Source of the DNA: Cydia pomonella
Taxonomy: Eukaryota > Arthropoda > Insecta > Lepidoptera > Tortricidae
Direction: 5' to 3'
Length of the DNA stretch: 64,000 bases
Assembly (NCBI RefSeq): GCF_033807575.1
Contig: NC_084717.1
Coordinates: forward strand, 9,115,692 to 9,179,691
Position 1 is the stretch's first letter. Each line of letters starts with the position of its first letter. The notes under the pieces were generated by a model. That model ran no database searches, was not told where the DNA came from, and worked only from the letters and a program-made list of their open reading frames with translations. A program made the translations under genes and the position numbers. Shown here piece by piece: positions 10,300 to 21,840 of this stretch.

Positions 10300-10902
10300 G
10301 GGCCGTATGTTACTTAGGAGCATGAACTATGTTATTTAGAAGTATGTTACTCGGTTATGAAGTTTTGCTTCAACATTTACCAAAAGTTCCAAATCGACAA
10401 AGAGCAATCAACGCAAAATGTAGCTCTTTTTAATTCTCTCTTTTTCGCCTTTGAACTGTGACTGATTTAAAGTTCCATTTTGAAATCTATCTCACAAATC
10501 CAGGCTGCAATTCAAGAGGATATTTACCGAGCTATTCAGTAGTCATAAGAGTCAAATTGAAAAAGGCTATCACAACATTATTCAAAGGGAGTCCGTGTGA
10601 AAATGGGGCCTCTAATAGCAGAGCGCCGTGTGATGACGCCCCTATCTTGCCCTAAATCTAGACTATTACCTTGCGGGATATACCTAAGTTTGAGTTTGTC
10701 TAAGTAGGTATAAAGTGTTAGTCTTTGGGTTCAGTCGAAACTTATGACAGTTTTCAGTTTTAATACGTAGCACTGAGCTGATAAAATATTTAGCTAGGTA
10801 CCTAATATAAACTGTAATAAATGTCATATACTAAGAAAAAGTAAAAACAAATTAAAATATTTTCTGATAATAATTTAGTTTGTTCTAATACTTCTAATAG
10901 GT
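10300..10902. other. Gene-free stretch
   Basis: I see no gene or recognised repeat. Confidence 0.45.
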
Positions 10903-10984
10903 ACCCAATGTATGTATGTATGTAATGTATGTATGCAATGTATGTCTGCAATGTATGTATGTATGTATGTGTGTGTATGTATGA
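10903..10984. repeat. (ATGT)n microsatellite
   Basis: An imperfect tetranucleotide array of ATGT units interrupted by AATG/GCA, followed by a GTGTGT run. Confidence 0.85.
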
Positions 10985-11329
10985 TTTTAAAATGCTTTTG
11001 ATATGATTATGTTGTTTTAGTTTCCTTCAAGTGAAAACATTTTTTTATTGTTACCACGATAGGTTATTCATGAAATAAATCTTATTACATGGATTATATC
11101 GCGTGTAATGTATAATTTTTAAATACATACATCCCGATGTTAAGAACCATTTACAGCATTCGTGGTCCACAGGAGACTAAACTGGGGGTATTTTGAAATT
11201 ATTATACGCGATGTAATCAATTTATATTATTTTATTTCAACTACATTTTTGTTTTAATGCAAAATAATATCATTCTCTATAGATATAATCCTGGGTATGT
11301 CCTGGACCTGGGTATGTCCTTAAACTACG

Positions 11330-11600
11330 TCCAAAAAAGAGGTGTGGGCACGCTTTGTGTGGTAGGGCATAGTACAGCGGATATAATTGCAGATCTAGAG
11401 CAGAACCCAGCTGGAGAAGTTACAGAAAACTGCAGCCAAATAATACTAGACCCTACCCATCGTGTTGTGTTCCTGCCGGTGAGTAAGCTTGCCAGAGTTT
11501 GTTAGGGTCCTCAGGAGTTGCAGGCGCACATAGGCAACGGAGGTTACTTACCATCAGGCGGGCCGTATGTTTGTTTGTTACCGACGTAGTATATAAAAAA
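11330..11600 (+). repeat. Dispersed repeat D (GTACATAGGC / CATCAGGCGGGCCG), longest copy
   Basis: Contains GTGTGGTAGGGCATAGTACAG, AGATCTAGAGCAGAACCCAG, GTGTTGTGTTCCTGCCGGTG, then GGAGTTGCAGGCG, CATCAGGCGGGCCGTATG and ACCGACGTAGTATA. The last part is repeated in the opposite orientation at 40993 and 44590, and in diverged form at 63362. From memory this is a very common lepidopteran interspersed repeat. The 82-codon frame through it has no recognised domain and I do not call a gene. The element class is not assignable here. Confidence 0.6.
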
Positions 11601-12189
11601 TGCAATAAATATTGAACGACTACTTAAAGTAAAGTTTTACCGTTATTGAAATTCTTCCATGTCCTGAACCAACTTGTCTTCGTTTAAATGATGATTATAA
11701 AAAAATAAACTTCCGTTTTAATAAAGAATCTCTACTAAAAACTCGAATCATAAATCAATTACGGTTAAATTATTCTTACATTAAATTCAATTTGAAAAGT
11801 AAGGTATGCCGTTCAATTTATTTTCCGTCCGCCTTACCTTAAGTGAATATTTGCATGATGTTAATAAGCTTCCCAAGTATTATTAAGTTTCGTATAAAGG
11901 TATTGTAGATACGATCAAATGCAGCGAGTCTATTCTGGGCATACGTAATGAATTAAAAATAACTCCATCGGAAACCCGATGATATATTATTTGAATTTGA
12001 TCTGTATCGTCGAAGCAGATTTCTTTAATATCTCTCTGTGATTTCCTCTGTTTTGTGCTAGATGGGTCACCTGTGGTGCTGGTGAGGCATCTTGGACAAT
12101 GTGCCGGTCCATCACGGATACCAATATAAATGAAATATCCATTTTTTCATTGATTAACGAACTGTAAGAGTAGATACAATCATCATCTT
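11601..12189. other. Gene-free AT-rich stretch
   Basis: I see no gene or recognised repeat. Confidence 0.45.
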
Positions 12190-12490
12190 CCTCGCGATAT
12201 CCCGGCATTTTTCCACGGCTCATTCCCATGAGGCATTGGCGTAGGCACTAGTTTTTAGAAAGCGACTGCCAGCTGACCTTCCAAACCAGAGGATAAACTA
12301 GGCCTTATTGGGATTAGTCCAGTTAGTGGGATGTTTTCCTTCACCGAAATCGACTGGTAAATAACAAATGATGTTTTGTACAAAGTTCCGAAAAAATCAT
12401 TTGTACGAGCCGGGGTTTGAACCCGAGACTTCCGGATTGCAAGTCTCACGCTCACCAGCGCTTCTCTTACCGATAGGCCACCAGCGCTTC
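12190..12490 (-). repeat. tRNA-derived SINE family A, near-complete copy
   Basis: The minus strand begins with a tRNA-like head: TGGCCTATCGG as box A, GACTTGCAATCCGG, and box B GGGTTCAAACCCCGGCTCGTAC. The body follows (TTTTTCGGAACTTTGTAC, GGTGAAGGAAAACATCCC, AATCCCAATAAGGCCTAGTT). It ends with GCCGTGGAAAAATGCCGGGA and the GAGGAAGATGATG tail. The pol III boxes are recognisable but mutated. No clear target duplication. Confidence 0.75.
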
Positions 12491-13199
12491 TAAGTTCTAG
12501 TAAATATATACAATGCCAGTAAATAAATATTTAATATAAATTAATCACTACATCCAAATAAATATGTTTCTTAATATTGTACGCACAAAAATTGCTCCAC
12601 AGAAACAAAATCAACTAGCTACGTACGAGTACATAACAAATTAACGCTGCTCTCAGCGTTTTGGAAGCCACAAAGCTTTAGATTACTTTTGACTAGATCG
12701 CGCATTTTAATCTAGCATGCAACGCTTTGCGCTTGCTCCCAATATACTCGCTTGCTTTTATGTGCATTCATGCTCTTGTAGTAGGTATTATGTTGTGTGG
12801 ACTGACTGCCATTAAATGTTGTGTGTGTGCCACCGCAGTATCTGTCAATTTCTGTGACAAAATGACGGATTGAATGTGATTATCGCGACTGCAATGCGGC
12901 GGCTGTGTTAAGCGCGACATGTCAGCATTTGAAATTGACCACCATGCCTAGGAAACCTTCACTGAAGACCGTGATAGATGACGCAAGTGCGTTATGAAGG
13001 GGAAAGGGCTATACGACCAAGCCTGGTTTAATGCGTTAGATAGCAGAAGGTGTAGCAGAAAGCAAACCGGGACTGGAACCTCAGGTGGCATGAGCTTTCT
13101 CTGCCAAAAATCTGGGGGGTTCTGCTGCTCACGCATCGGCCTCTACCGTCACCAAACCCGCTGTCTAAACAGCAATGCATAAATCGTCTGCAATAGACG
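12491..13199. other. Gene-free stretch
   Basis: I see no gene. Overlapping short frames on both strands at 12948-13291 have no recognised motif. Confidence 0.45.
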
Positions 13200-13318
13200 C
13201 AAAGGCCTGTGATGAATGTGGCGACAGGTACAGCAACGGCTTTGATACCAGAGCAGTAAAGTCGTGACAGTATTGCAGCTGTAGTTGACATCCGAATATC
13301 GCTTTTACGGTGGCATTG
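13200..13318 (-). mobile_element. Half copy of the 16045-16304 fold-back MITE
   Basis: The complement of this segment contains ATTCGGATGTCAACTACAGC, TGCAATACTGTCACGAC and TTTACTGCTCTG, matching by eye one arm of the inverted-repeat element at 16045-16304. The second arm is missing or too diverged to see. Confidence 0.45.
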
Positions 13319-13380
13319 GCATGGCCTCTGTCACTGTCAATTTCCTTATTTTAACACATTAACTAAAATAAATGAATTTA

Positions 13381-13893
13381 ATACTCATACTCATACTCAT
13401 ACTCATTATTTATTGGTAATAGGTGATTACATGTCAACTTACATAACTAGTACAAATAACATAAAAAAAAGGAATTGAAATTACAACATATTAATTAAAA
13501 TACATTAGGTACTTGCGTAGGTATTATTGTTATTATTTTCATCAACATTTCGCAGTCAGAAATTCTTCTATATTATAGAACGACCGCTCAACAAGCCAAG
13601 TTTTCAGTTTATTTTTGAAGATTAACAAACTAGGTGCGTCTGTTATTCCTGATGGTAGATTATTATACACAGAGGGGCCCATGACATGTATAGTTTTTGC
13701 CGACTTTGCTAGGCTACGGGGCACTGCAGCTAGTTTGTGTCCGTATCGTGTAATACGGTCGCTTTTGTCACCCCGCCTGGGGTATTTATCTAAATTCTCT
13801 CGCGTGTATAAGGCTGTTTGCAGTATCAAGAGGCCCGGCAGCGTGATAATCCCCAGGGCAGTGAAATGCCTGCAATAAATGTCAATCTACTTC
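13381..13893 (-). mobile_element. LINE 3' end with ORF2 C terminus and (GAGTAT)n tail
   Basis: On the minus strand an open frame runs from just after a stop near 13893 to a stop at 13542. It reads RHFTALGIITLPGLLILQTA, then YTRENLDKY, and ends VMGPSVYNNLPSGITDAP...FKNKLKTWLVERSFYNIEEFL. The pattern P-S-V-Y-N-x-L-P ... F-K-x-x-L-K-x-W-L ... F-Y-x-x-E-E-F-L is the C-terminal signature of Jockey/CR1-type LINE polymerases. The 3' UTR ends AATAAATAATGAGT in a hexanucleotide repeat (13381-13408). The copy is 5'-truncated. The last 110 or so codons are intact, suggesting a moderately young insertion. Confidence 0.7.
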
Positions 13894-13916
13894 TACAAGC
13901 TGTTGACCTTTTTTTT

Positions 13917-14130
13917 GTTATGAACAAGGCTCGGAAAAACGCCCGTCATTTTGAAAATATAACCATAATTAAGGACCCACGAATGAGTAGAAAATTTTCG
14001 TTCACCATCTACAGACGAGACGTTACTGGGGCATATTAAATCGTTGACATTGGTATAAATAAGTATCTGTTGTACGAAACAGGGTTATGTTTTCAAAATG
14101 ACGGGCGTTTTTCCGAGCCTTGGTTATGAA
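13917..14130. mobile_element. hAT-type MITE with 8-bp target duplication
   Basis: The direct repeat GTTATGAA (13917-13924 and 14123-14130) flanks a 198-bp element (13925-14122). Its ends are about 40-bp inverted repeats starting CAAGGCTCGGAAAAACGCCC, with a single mismatch seen. An 8-bp target duplication and CA.GG...-type tips fit the hAT superfamily. The interior has no coding frame. The near-identical arms and intact duplication indicate a fairly recent insertion. Confidence 0.85.
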
Positions 14131-14176
14131 GTAGTTTATGTAGTAGTAGTAGTAGTGGTGGTAGTAGTAGTAGTAA
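14131..14176. repeat. (TAG)n / (GTA)n microsatellite
   Basis: A trinucleotide run of TAG/GTG units just right of the hAT MITE. Confidence 0.8.
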
Positions 14177-16044
14177 TGTACGAGAAAAAATTTACTTAAC
14201 CGTTTTAAAAAGAAAATCAGAGCAAATTTTATTCCATTTATGAAGCAGCTTTTATAAAATATATGTAAGTGATCTGCACTACAACCGAAAGCCGAATCAT
14301 AACTTAGGGTATCCACACAACGTGTGTGCAATATAAATTACCTACGATAGTAAGGAGCCGATGTGAACAGTTGGCGTTAATGGCCGCCCTTACCCCAGGG
14401 AAATGTGCTCTTGATAATGTGAACAGTAATTTTATGTAGCAACAATAGTTCTATCTGGTTCTGAGATCGAGATGCGGAATAAATTAAAAGTGAGATAGTT
14501 TCAAGTGGGGTGCGATTTTTATTGGAAGGGTAGGTACATTTTTATTTAAATTTAAAGAATCAATGTATTAATTGTATTCGCGATATATGCTGATTTTTAT
14601 GGGGTTTTAACTAATATAGTCATTATAAGAATAGTTTGCTTTAGAACCGCAACTTTCATATAATTGACATAATAGAATAAATATACCGGAGTTCATTTTC
14701 GACCATAGTTGAGAGCTTTAGGAGCTTTAGGTGGTTTAACGGAACTCGGTTTTGGCAAAGAGAATTTGAAATCGAGGTGGATTGTGAAAGTAAATTTTGT
14801 AGCCACAATAAATTTACTGCTATCTTTCGACACATTATTAAAACTTTTAGAACGCCATTTGACTTTGATCCTTATTCTTTCACTGATAAGTGTTAAATTT
14901 GTTAAACATCAAAAAGTGGCGCCATCTTCTAGAGCATGGGCCAAAGGTAAGGCGGCATCTTTTCGAGTTATGGCACCATACATTTGTCCTATGCTCAACA
15001 TTTCATTCGTTTTGGGCTATCACCTTAAGTAGGACCTTAATTTATAGTAAAGGATACCTCAGTTTAATTTCAGATACCATAATTAAGTTCTTAGACGAGT
15101 GGTTGTCGTTGTCCCGGGAGATGTAATCATGTAATCGTTCATTGAATCATTGTCGATAGAGAAAAGGGGTGTCATCTATTGGGCATGGACAGGTTGAGCA
15201 CTGGGACATTTATCATTATCTTTATAAGGTAAGTATAATAATGTATGTACTTTGTTCGTCTAAAAATAGATAAGTATAATGAAATGGAGGAAAAATAGAA
15301 AAAATCAATCAGGAATGGAAAATAACAGTAAAAACACTTATGGCGAATAAAAAGTCTACAGTAAAAATATATTAAATTCAATAAGAAACAATATCACACT
15401 TTGCTTTATTTATGCTATCACCGCATAAAAGTTAATTAACATTATTCCATACTGAATAAAAGCTTTTTAAAAAAGAAGTATTACCTACTGTAGCATAAAT
15501 GCATTGTTTGTTGTTTTGTACACGCTAATAGGTTGACCGCAAAACGAAACATTATGTAAACCGCTGTTCAAAATTACCAGGGGAATTTAAAATAAACTGG
15601 AGTTTGTTTAACTACCTACTGGCCTATATTTTTTTATATTTTATTTAGTTCATTTGGTATCATTGTATTTTGAAATGGACTTTGTCCGTAGCTAATGATT
15701 ATCGGCAGATGCTTATAATAAGAGTAAAGTTCGATACAAAATGATAGTAAGTTGAATTAAAAAGAAATTGAAAGTTAGCATTAGAAATAAGGTAAACAAT
15801 CTTGATATGTTTTTTATTGAAAAACGCTTTTTTTTAATCAGTAACTGTTGCTTATGAAAGCATAAGAATGTAAATGATCGTATATGATTTATAATTGTGA
15901 TATATATGCTATGACTTATTTTTGAAAAGTGCTTTTCAATAAAAAGACACGTCAAAATCGTGCAACGTCAATTCTAATGCTAAAAAAACTAGCAACTTTA
16001 AGACAACAAGAAACAATTTGAACTCTTAGTTCAATAGTCAGGGT
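14177..16044. other. Gene-free stretch
   Basis: I see no gene. Frames at 14709-15126, 15172-15381 and 15713-15955 show no motif. A GGCGCCATCT word with flanking sequence near 14920 resembles MITE debris but has no visible partner. Confidence 0.45.
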
Positions 16045-16304
16045 GTAAAGGTGACGTTCGTGTATCAACTGCAGCTGCATTACTGTTGCGATATTACTGC
16101 TGCAGCCATGACGCGGACACAGCGACTATCAATTGTCTAGATAAAATAAGTGATATTCGAATCTGCAATCAATCGATAAAAAATTCAATGAGTGATGACT
16201 TATTTTAGGAAATCGACAGTGATAGTAACAGCGCCCCCGGCAAGGCCGCTGCCGTAATGTCGCAACAGTAATGCAGTAGCAGTTGACATCCGACCGTCAC
16301 CTTA
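16045..16304. mobile_element. Fold-back MITE with ~50-60-bp imperfect arms
   Basis: The left arm (AAGGTGACGTTCGTGTATCA, ACTGCAGCTGCATTACTGTT, GCGATATTAC from 16048) pairs with the right arm ending at about 16303. The complement of the right arm reads AAGGTGACGGTCGGATGTCA, ACTGCTACTGCATTACTGTT, GCGACATTAC. The arms enclose about 150 bp. There is no transposase. A diverged half copy is at 13200-13318. Confidence 0.65.
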
Positions 16305-16374
16305 AGATTCAAGTGTGGGATAACACGATAAAAAACTGTTTCTGTTATATTTTATTTTAATAACTTACAAAAAA

Positions 16375-16694
16375 ATCACTGGAGGTCTAGCGGTAAGAAC
16401 GTGCGACTTGCAATCCGGAGGTCACGGGTTCAAACCCCGGCTCGTACATACCAATAAGTTTTTCGGAGCTTCTGTACGAAATATCATTTGATACTTACCA
16501 GTTGCTTTTCGGTGAAGGAAAATATCGTGAGGAAACGAAACTAATCCCAATAAGGCCTAGTTTATCCTGGGTTGGAAGATCAGCAATAAATGAAAAACGA
16601 ATGCCTACGCCAATTCTAGGGATTAGTTGCCAAGCGGACCCCAGGCTCCCATGAGCCGTAGCAAAAATGCCGGGACAACGCGAAGAAGATGATG
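16375..16694 (+). repeat. tRNA-derived SINE family A, full-length copy
   Basis: A full-length copy starting at the tRNA-like head (GTCTAGCGGTAAGAACGTGC, with box B GGGTTCAAACCCCGGCTCGT) and ending GCCGGGACAACGCGAAGAAG. It aligns along its whole length with 46854-47178. Box A is damaged (GGAGGTCTAGCGG for GGTGGCCTAGCGG), so internal pol III promotion is probably weak. Confidence 0.8.
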
Positions 16695-16722
16695 TTACGT
16701 AACCATGATTTTTCTATTTAAG

Positions 16723-16797
16723 GTGGTTCGCTTTCCATACATACAACAATTGCGTTGTATTTCCATATGTATGTACATATGGAAAGCGAAGCACCAC
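16723..16797. repeat. 75-nt inverted repeat (hairpin)
   Basis: GTGGTTCGCTTTCCATAC at the left pairs with TATGGAAAGCGAAGCACCAC at the right. The interior also contains CAACAATTGCGTTGT and ATATGTATGTACATAT. It may be a tiny MITE or the relic of a larger TIR element. Confidence 0.55.
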
Positions 16798-17667
16798 TAT
16801 AACATTTTTCGTCGACGTTCTGCACATAAAGAAAACGATATTTATAAAGTATGAGCTGCTTAAAACTTAAATCTACCAAAGCATTAAGCCTGACACTTAA
16901 CACTCGGACACAATAGGAACGATTTTAGATGTCCTTGCAGCTCTAGCTCTATTATTTAACGTCAATAATGGCTTGTGTCAACTACACACAATACTGCAGA
17001 TATCTGTAACATGGCACCTGTCTAGAAAGTTCGCTCGGTAATCTTATCTCTTGCCGGTTATGTTATCTTTGCCTCATGTATGTATTGGTATTCTAGACGT
17101 AAGATCAAGTGTTATACTAGGTTTTTACCCTATCTTTAGCTATTCTGTTAGTATACGCATGTTTCAAAGGAGAATAAAGGCATCTTGGATTCTCTCGTTT
17201 TAAAATCTGTTTATGACTTAGACACGTATAAGACAATATAAAGTACCTATAAACTTTTTAATTTATTAGTGTCCATTTTGGCTGATTCCTGAGAAAGTCA
17301 TCTGAATCGTACCTACTTAGGTATATTAATAAATATCAGTATAAAGAAAATTATTAGAGTAAATACGCATTTATCAAACATACCCACAACATTGCCCTTT
17401 TGTAAGTGCAATGATAACATGAAAGTCAAAAACCATACAACATCAAACGCTTGCTCGAATAAGTACCCCCATCATAGCGCACTTCGATGTCAAAGTTCAA
17501 AGATAAGTATGAAATGGTAACTTTGTAGTTCCTTTAACAATAAACTAGGAAAACATCCGGTATAGATACAGGGAATAGGGTTCCGTAAGGCAACTTACTC
17601 GTACTTGGCGTTTGAAAAAAAAATGGTTTGGTATTATCAAACATGATCAAGTAAAATAAGTAAAATC
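16798..17667. other. Gene-free AT-rich stretch
   Basis: I see no gene or recognised repeat. Confidence 0.45.
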
Positions 17668-17830
17668 GACGTCGATCGAGTGGGTAGTAATAGTAACCCT
17701 GCCTATGAATCCGATGGTCCCGGGATCCAATGCCGGTAAGGGCGTTTATTTGTGTGTAACAAAAATATTTCTGTTCCTGAGTCATGGGTGTTTTCTGTGT
17801 ATATATGCCTGTTTATAAAATAAAACTTAT
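17668..17830 (+). repeat. tRNA-derived SINE family B, partial
   Basis: Contains CGAGTGGGTAG (box A region), CTGCCTATGAATCCGATGGTC, a damaged box B (GGGATCCAATGCC) and the body GGTAAGGGCGTTTATTTGTG with CTGAGTCATGGGTGTTTTCT. The same blocks occur complete at 27313-27590. The 3' tail region is missing. Confidence 0.65.
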
Positions 17831-18749
17831 AACTTCTGAACTTCTTTTTGTGTAATATAAAATCAACCGCAAAATTACATTGCCTCTTAATTGAATTCAT
17901 TCATAATACATAAAAGAGCCAATAGGGTTATAAGTGCAGATACACGAATGGTGCAAAGTCGGGTTGATGGTCAATTAGTTTGTAACAGTCACACAATTGG
18001 ATAAATGAACTAAAATAAACAACCTCTGGTCTCAGAAATATTGGTACATGCAGGGACATGTATTCTACGTTTATTTTAAATTTTTTCTAGTTGGCATTCC
18101 ATCATGATTATTTGTCTCGAGAGAGAATGAAATCAAAAGAACCCTGGAAACACATGCACTCTCTCAATGCAAACTTTCAGTCGAACGTGCCCCTTTGCGA
18201 GCGCGTTATCTACCCCCGCTTTGAAAAAGTAAGTACTTATGCTGAACTCTATAAATCACAGGGCTTTTTAGACATTTATCACTTTACTACAATAATGTCG
18301 TATGCCTGTTGCATACACTCGGACGTTACGTCGTTGTTCTTTTAAAACATTGATATCGCGGGTCGAAGGGCGTTCACGTAACTAATGTGTTTCAAAATTC
18401 TTATTTAGGGTTCACTGGACTCCTTAATCTGTAATGTGCGCTATCCATCATGCTCAGTGTTAAGTCTGCTAAGCGTAACTCTACGACTCGTTTGTTAAAA
18501 AGTTTGCGTGTTGAAAGAAAAAGCGAACGTGCAGTCGCTTAATCAATTTCACTCTTACCTTTAAGCGTACCTTTCTGATTCTTAAAATAAATAAATATGA
18601 CAGGAAATTCTTACACAAATCGACTATTTTCCATGGTATCTAATCTCAATATTCCTTATTTGTCAATATATCGACAATATAATATTTTAAACTTTAAATA
18701 ATAATCATGCTATCTTCAAATTTTGAAGATGACACAATAATAAGCAAGC
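17831..18749. other. Gene-free stretch
   Basis: I see no gene. The frame at 18091-18345 has no recognisable motif. Confidence 0.45.
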
Positions 18750-19258
18750 GTAGGGAGGACAACCCCATCACATACTGGTTTTTCCAGTACAATCAGTCAA
18801 TGCAGGGTAGCTGAAGGCGAGCTGTTAGTGGTATCCGAGGGAGTTCTTTCACCGGACATATGGGTGCATATGGGACAGCTCCTGCCCTGAGGGCCCAGGC
18901 CGCATTGTCCAGAGTAGATGTCGAAATATAAATGACGAGTTGGCTATATCTTTAAAGTTCACTGACACTCTGCCTTCAGCCCTCACACAGTGATGCTTTT
19001 GAGTCCTCTCAGATTTCGCTTTCCGCCACTGTCTGCTGGAAATAAAATTGTATACCATTTTATCAGGCTGGCGTTCGCTTTAGTCCATCGCATAAGCATC
19101 TTACACCTTCGCGCGTACTGCCTCTGCGTGCGGACATGACATGAGCATCCGCTAGATGCCCCTTAGATTTAAAGTGTCAAAAGGTATCTACGGTCTCTAT
19201 GTGTTGGCTTCGGGGCCGCGCACGCCTCCCAAATGTCCATTACACCATTGTTCCCTAA
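18750..19258 (+). repeat. Unclassified dispersed repeat, family C, copy 2
   Basis: Same orientation and block order as copy 1 at 4303-4795: GAAATAAAATTGTATACCAT, GTCAAAAGGTATCTACG, GTGTTGGCTTCGG, GCGCACGCCTCCCAAA, ACACCATTGTTCC. This copy extends further on the left (from about 18750), including TCAGTCAATGCAGGGTAGCT. No function or class is recognised. Confidence 0.5.
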
Positions 19259-19791
19259 TAGATGATTCAAAAACATTCAAATAATAATAAAGAAAATAGT
19301 TATCTTTGATCAAAGAGAAAAGTAGATTACCTACCTACTTCTCAGAAGTATTTTGATGAGGCACAAATAACAGTAGGTTACTCGTATGCACACAGTAGTA
19401 GGCATATCCTGTATAATTAGGGTCCTAAATCAAAGTTGGGTCGGGTCAAAGTTTCCGGCGGTCCTCCGCTTATAAACAAGCGCCTACTAGAGACAAGTGA
19501 TTAAAAGACTTATAATTATAATACCTGTATGACGCACGTGGTGTTTTTAAATGATTGCGATGGCAAATAATATCTAAAGGTCATTAATCTCATTATAATG
19601 GTAAGTGGATTCTTATGAACTCATTGCCGACGATCATACGAATTTTATAAGATTGTGAGGAATCCTATGTTAACAACCTCTTAGGGCCTTCATCTGTTTC
19701 TTCTTAGGACCGTTCATTCCGCTATGAACACCGTACACAATAAGTTATACGGTTACTACCCATACTTATATCCAACTCTTTTTATAATTGG
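19259..19791. other. Gene-free stretch
   Basis: I see no gene or recognised repeat. Confidence 0.45.
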
Positions 19792-20395
19792 ATGGTGGAC
19801 TACACATCACTGGAGGGCCGGAGGAATATTTCTCTGATTAAATATTTCCTTCGCCTTATATGGGGAATAGTATCTAATCCTGCCTTACTCTCCCTGGTAG
19901 CAATTCGGGTGCCTCAGACGTCCACCAAACTATTACGCGCTCGCAACCGCGACTTCTTTGCTGTCCCGCCGGCCAGGACGCACGCGCTCTCATTTGCCCC
20001 TTTACATCAAGCGATGTCCCAATTAAATAGCATCTTAAAAAGCGATAGCCAACTTGACATTTTTTACACCCCTGAAAACAAATTTCCAACAGCATTCAGC
20101 CGGTACATTGAGTCAATAGTGGCAAAAAGCTCCATTTCAACTGTAAATTGACATTGTATTATAATTTTCTGACATTTTGCTCGTGTACCCATGTTTTTTT
20201 TATCTATTTTAATTTGTTTTTATCTTAATTGTAATTTATTTCATAAATTTGTAATTTATTGTAATTAAATGCCACTTGATCAAGTACCTATCTCACCTAT
20301 CTACATGTTAGACCTAAGTAAGTATCACAATACACAATAGCACGTAAGATTAAACTGTTAGTGCTAATTGTAAAATAAACAAATAAACGGTTTAT
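19792..20395 (+). mobile_element. LINE 3' end with ORF2 C-terminal domain
   Basis: An open frame (19792-20151) reads YTSLEGRRNISLIKYFLRLI, then NPALLSLVAIRVPQTST, ARNRDFFAVPPARTHALSFA, P..AMSQLNSIL and LDIFY. The pattern L-E-x-R-R-x-x-x-L..FL..LI.G.V..P.LL..I..RVP ... R.F..P..RT ... AP ... N is the C-terminal tail of Jockey-like LINE polymerases. The frame is open to a stop at 20149-20151. The AT-rich 3' UTR ends near 20395 in AAATAAACAAATAAAC. The insertion is 5'-truncated. Confidence 0.55.
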
Positions 20396-20489
20396 CTTCA
20401 GACGATCTTGCAATAGATGTTATTTGCTATTGATTCAAAAACGATGATTGGCTGTTGTACATTGACTAGTGCTGCACTGGTCGTTTATT

Positions 20490-20787
20490 AGTGTAGGTTT
20501 TAAGGTTCTGACGGAAGATCAGCGCTGTGGTCTCCGCAGCATTTATGCTGAGTCAGCGCCTATTCTTTACCACAACACATGACCCTCTACTAATATCTCT
20601 ATTAATCTAAAAATAAGACACGTAATACATTTGATTGTTGACGTAATTATTGATATTAGTGTCAAACTGTATGTTACTTTTTCTTTGTCTCTTGTCAATT
20701 TTCTTTCTCTCTTGTTATTTGTTTGTGTCACAAAGCATGTAAGTTGTGGTTGAATAAAGATTTTATCTATCTATCTATCTATATATC
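20490..20787 (+). mobile_element. LINE 3' UTR with (TATC)n tail
   Basis: Contains TTCTGACGGAAGATCAGCGC and CAGCATTTATGCTGAGTCAG, recalled from lepidopteran LINE 3' UTRs. It ends in GGTTGAATAAAGATTTTATC and a TATC/TATA tetranucleotide run. No coding sequence remains, so it is a 5'-truncated insertion downstream of another LINE in the same orientation. Confidence 0.55.
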
Positions 20788-21769
20788 TATCTTGTAGGCA
20801 CCTGGAGAAGTTACTAGATCACGTCACCCTGAAGGAGAAATTCGGATTGCAACTGCTCCATTACAAATAGGTATTGTATAGAAATGGGACCACGATAATG
20901 TACCGCACTTGAAAACAATTATAAAAGAACGCCTCTTTGTATGTGCAGTCTTTATCATTTCGTTATCTCTGCTACCTACACATCCAAGTTCGAGTTCAAG
21001 TCTTGCGCCGTTCCGGGCGTGTCAGGTACTAACACTGACAAGCTGTAACATAAGAGGGTTGTATGTTTCAAAATTGAGATAACTAATGTAGGATTACATA
21101 ACCTACGGAAGGATTGTGGTAAGTACGTTAAATTATATTTACTTTTGTTGAATTTTATCTTGACCTTTTTTTGCCAATACTTCTGTAAAAGAAGGTTGTT
21201 AAATTAAGTACCTAAGCACTTAGAACTAGAACTGACTAAGTTTGTGATGTATTAATAGGTAATGGGACTGATAGCAGGGATCGGAACCGGTTTTTTGCAA
21301 AAACGTCGAAATAACCATATATTTCGGTTTATTTTATATTCTAAATGTAGGACTCAGTTGTGTTTTCAGATAACGACTTCGTATTATTAGATTGCCTAAT
21401 TAGAAATGAAGTAATTAACAAAGAACGAAAAAATACCGTTTTCGTTCCCATACAAAAAATACCGGTTTCCGATCCCTGACTGATAGATCAAAACAGTCAT
21501 ATTTATCGATATTTGAAACGAGTCAAAAAACTATTCTATGTCCTTCCTTTGGAGTCAAACTATCTCTATACATTTTTTTTACTAAATTTGAAAACACTTA
21601 TGCGTGAGGAGGTAATAGACAGACAGGCAGACAGATAGACACACTTTGTATTTATATTATTAATATGCATGGGAACGAAAAACAAATTTAGTACAATTTT
21701 TAAAAGCTCTTCTAAATCTTATAATATTAAACGAAAATTGTGAGATTTTTTTTCTGTAATGTTAAAATA
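20788..21769. other. Gene-free stretch
   Basis: I see no gene. The sequence GACAGACAGGCAGACAGATAG near 21617-21640 resembles a short simple repeat often found in lepidopteran repeats. Confidence 0.45.
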
Positions 21770-21840
21770 ATATCCAGAGAGGAAAATTAGGATTATGTTT
21801 GTATGGAGTAGCGGTCGTCCCCTCTCCTCTTAAAGCAAAA
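21770..21840 (-). repeat. Fragment related to the repeat near 61250
   Basis: Its complement carries GGGGACGACCGCTACTCCATACAAAC, similar to CCGCTTCTCCATACAAACGT at 61267. It is probably a fragment of a shared interspersed repeat. Confidence 0.3.

Noticed and set aside
12994..13291. Host exon from overlapping frames on both strands
   Set aside because: No frame has recognisable motifs, and the right part belongs to a MITE half copy.
13385..13408. CRISPR-like short direct repeats
   Set aside because: It is a hexanucleotide microsatellite at a LINE 3' end in a eukaryotic sequence.
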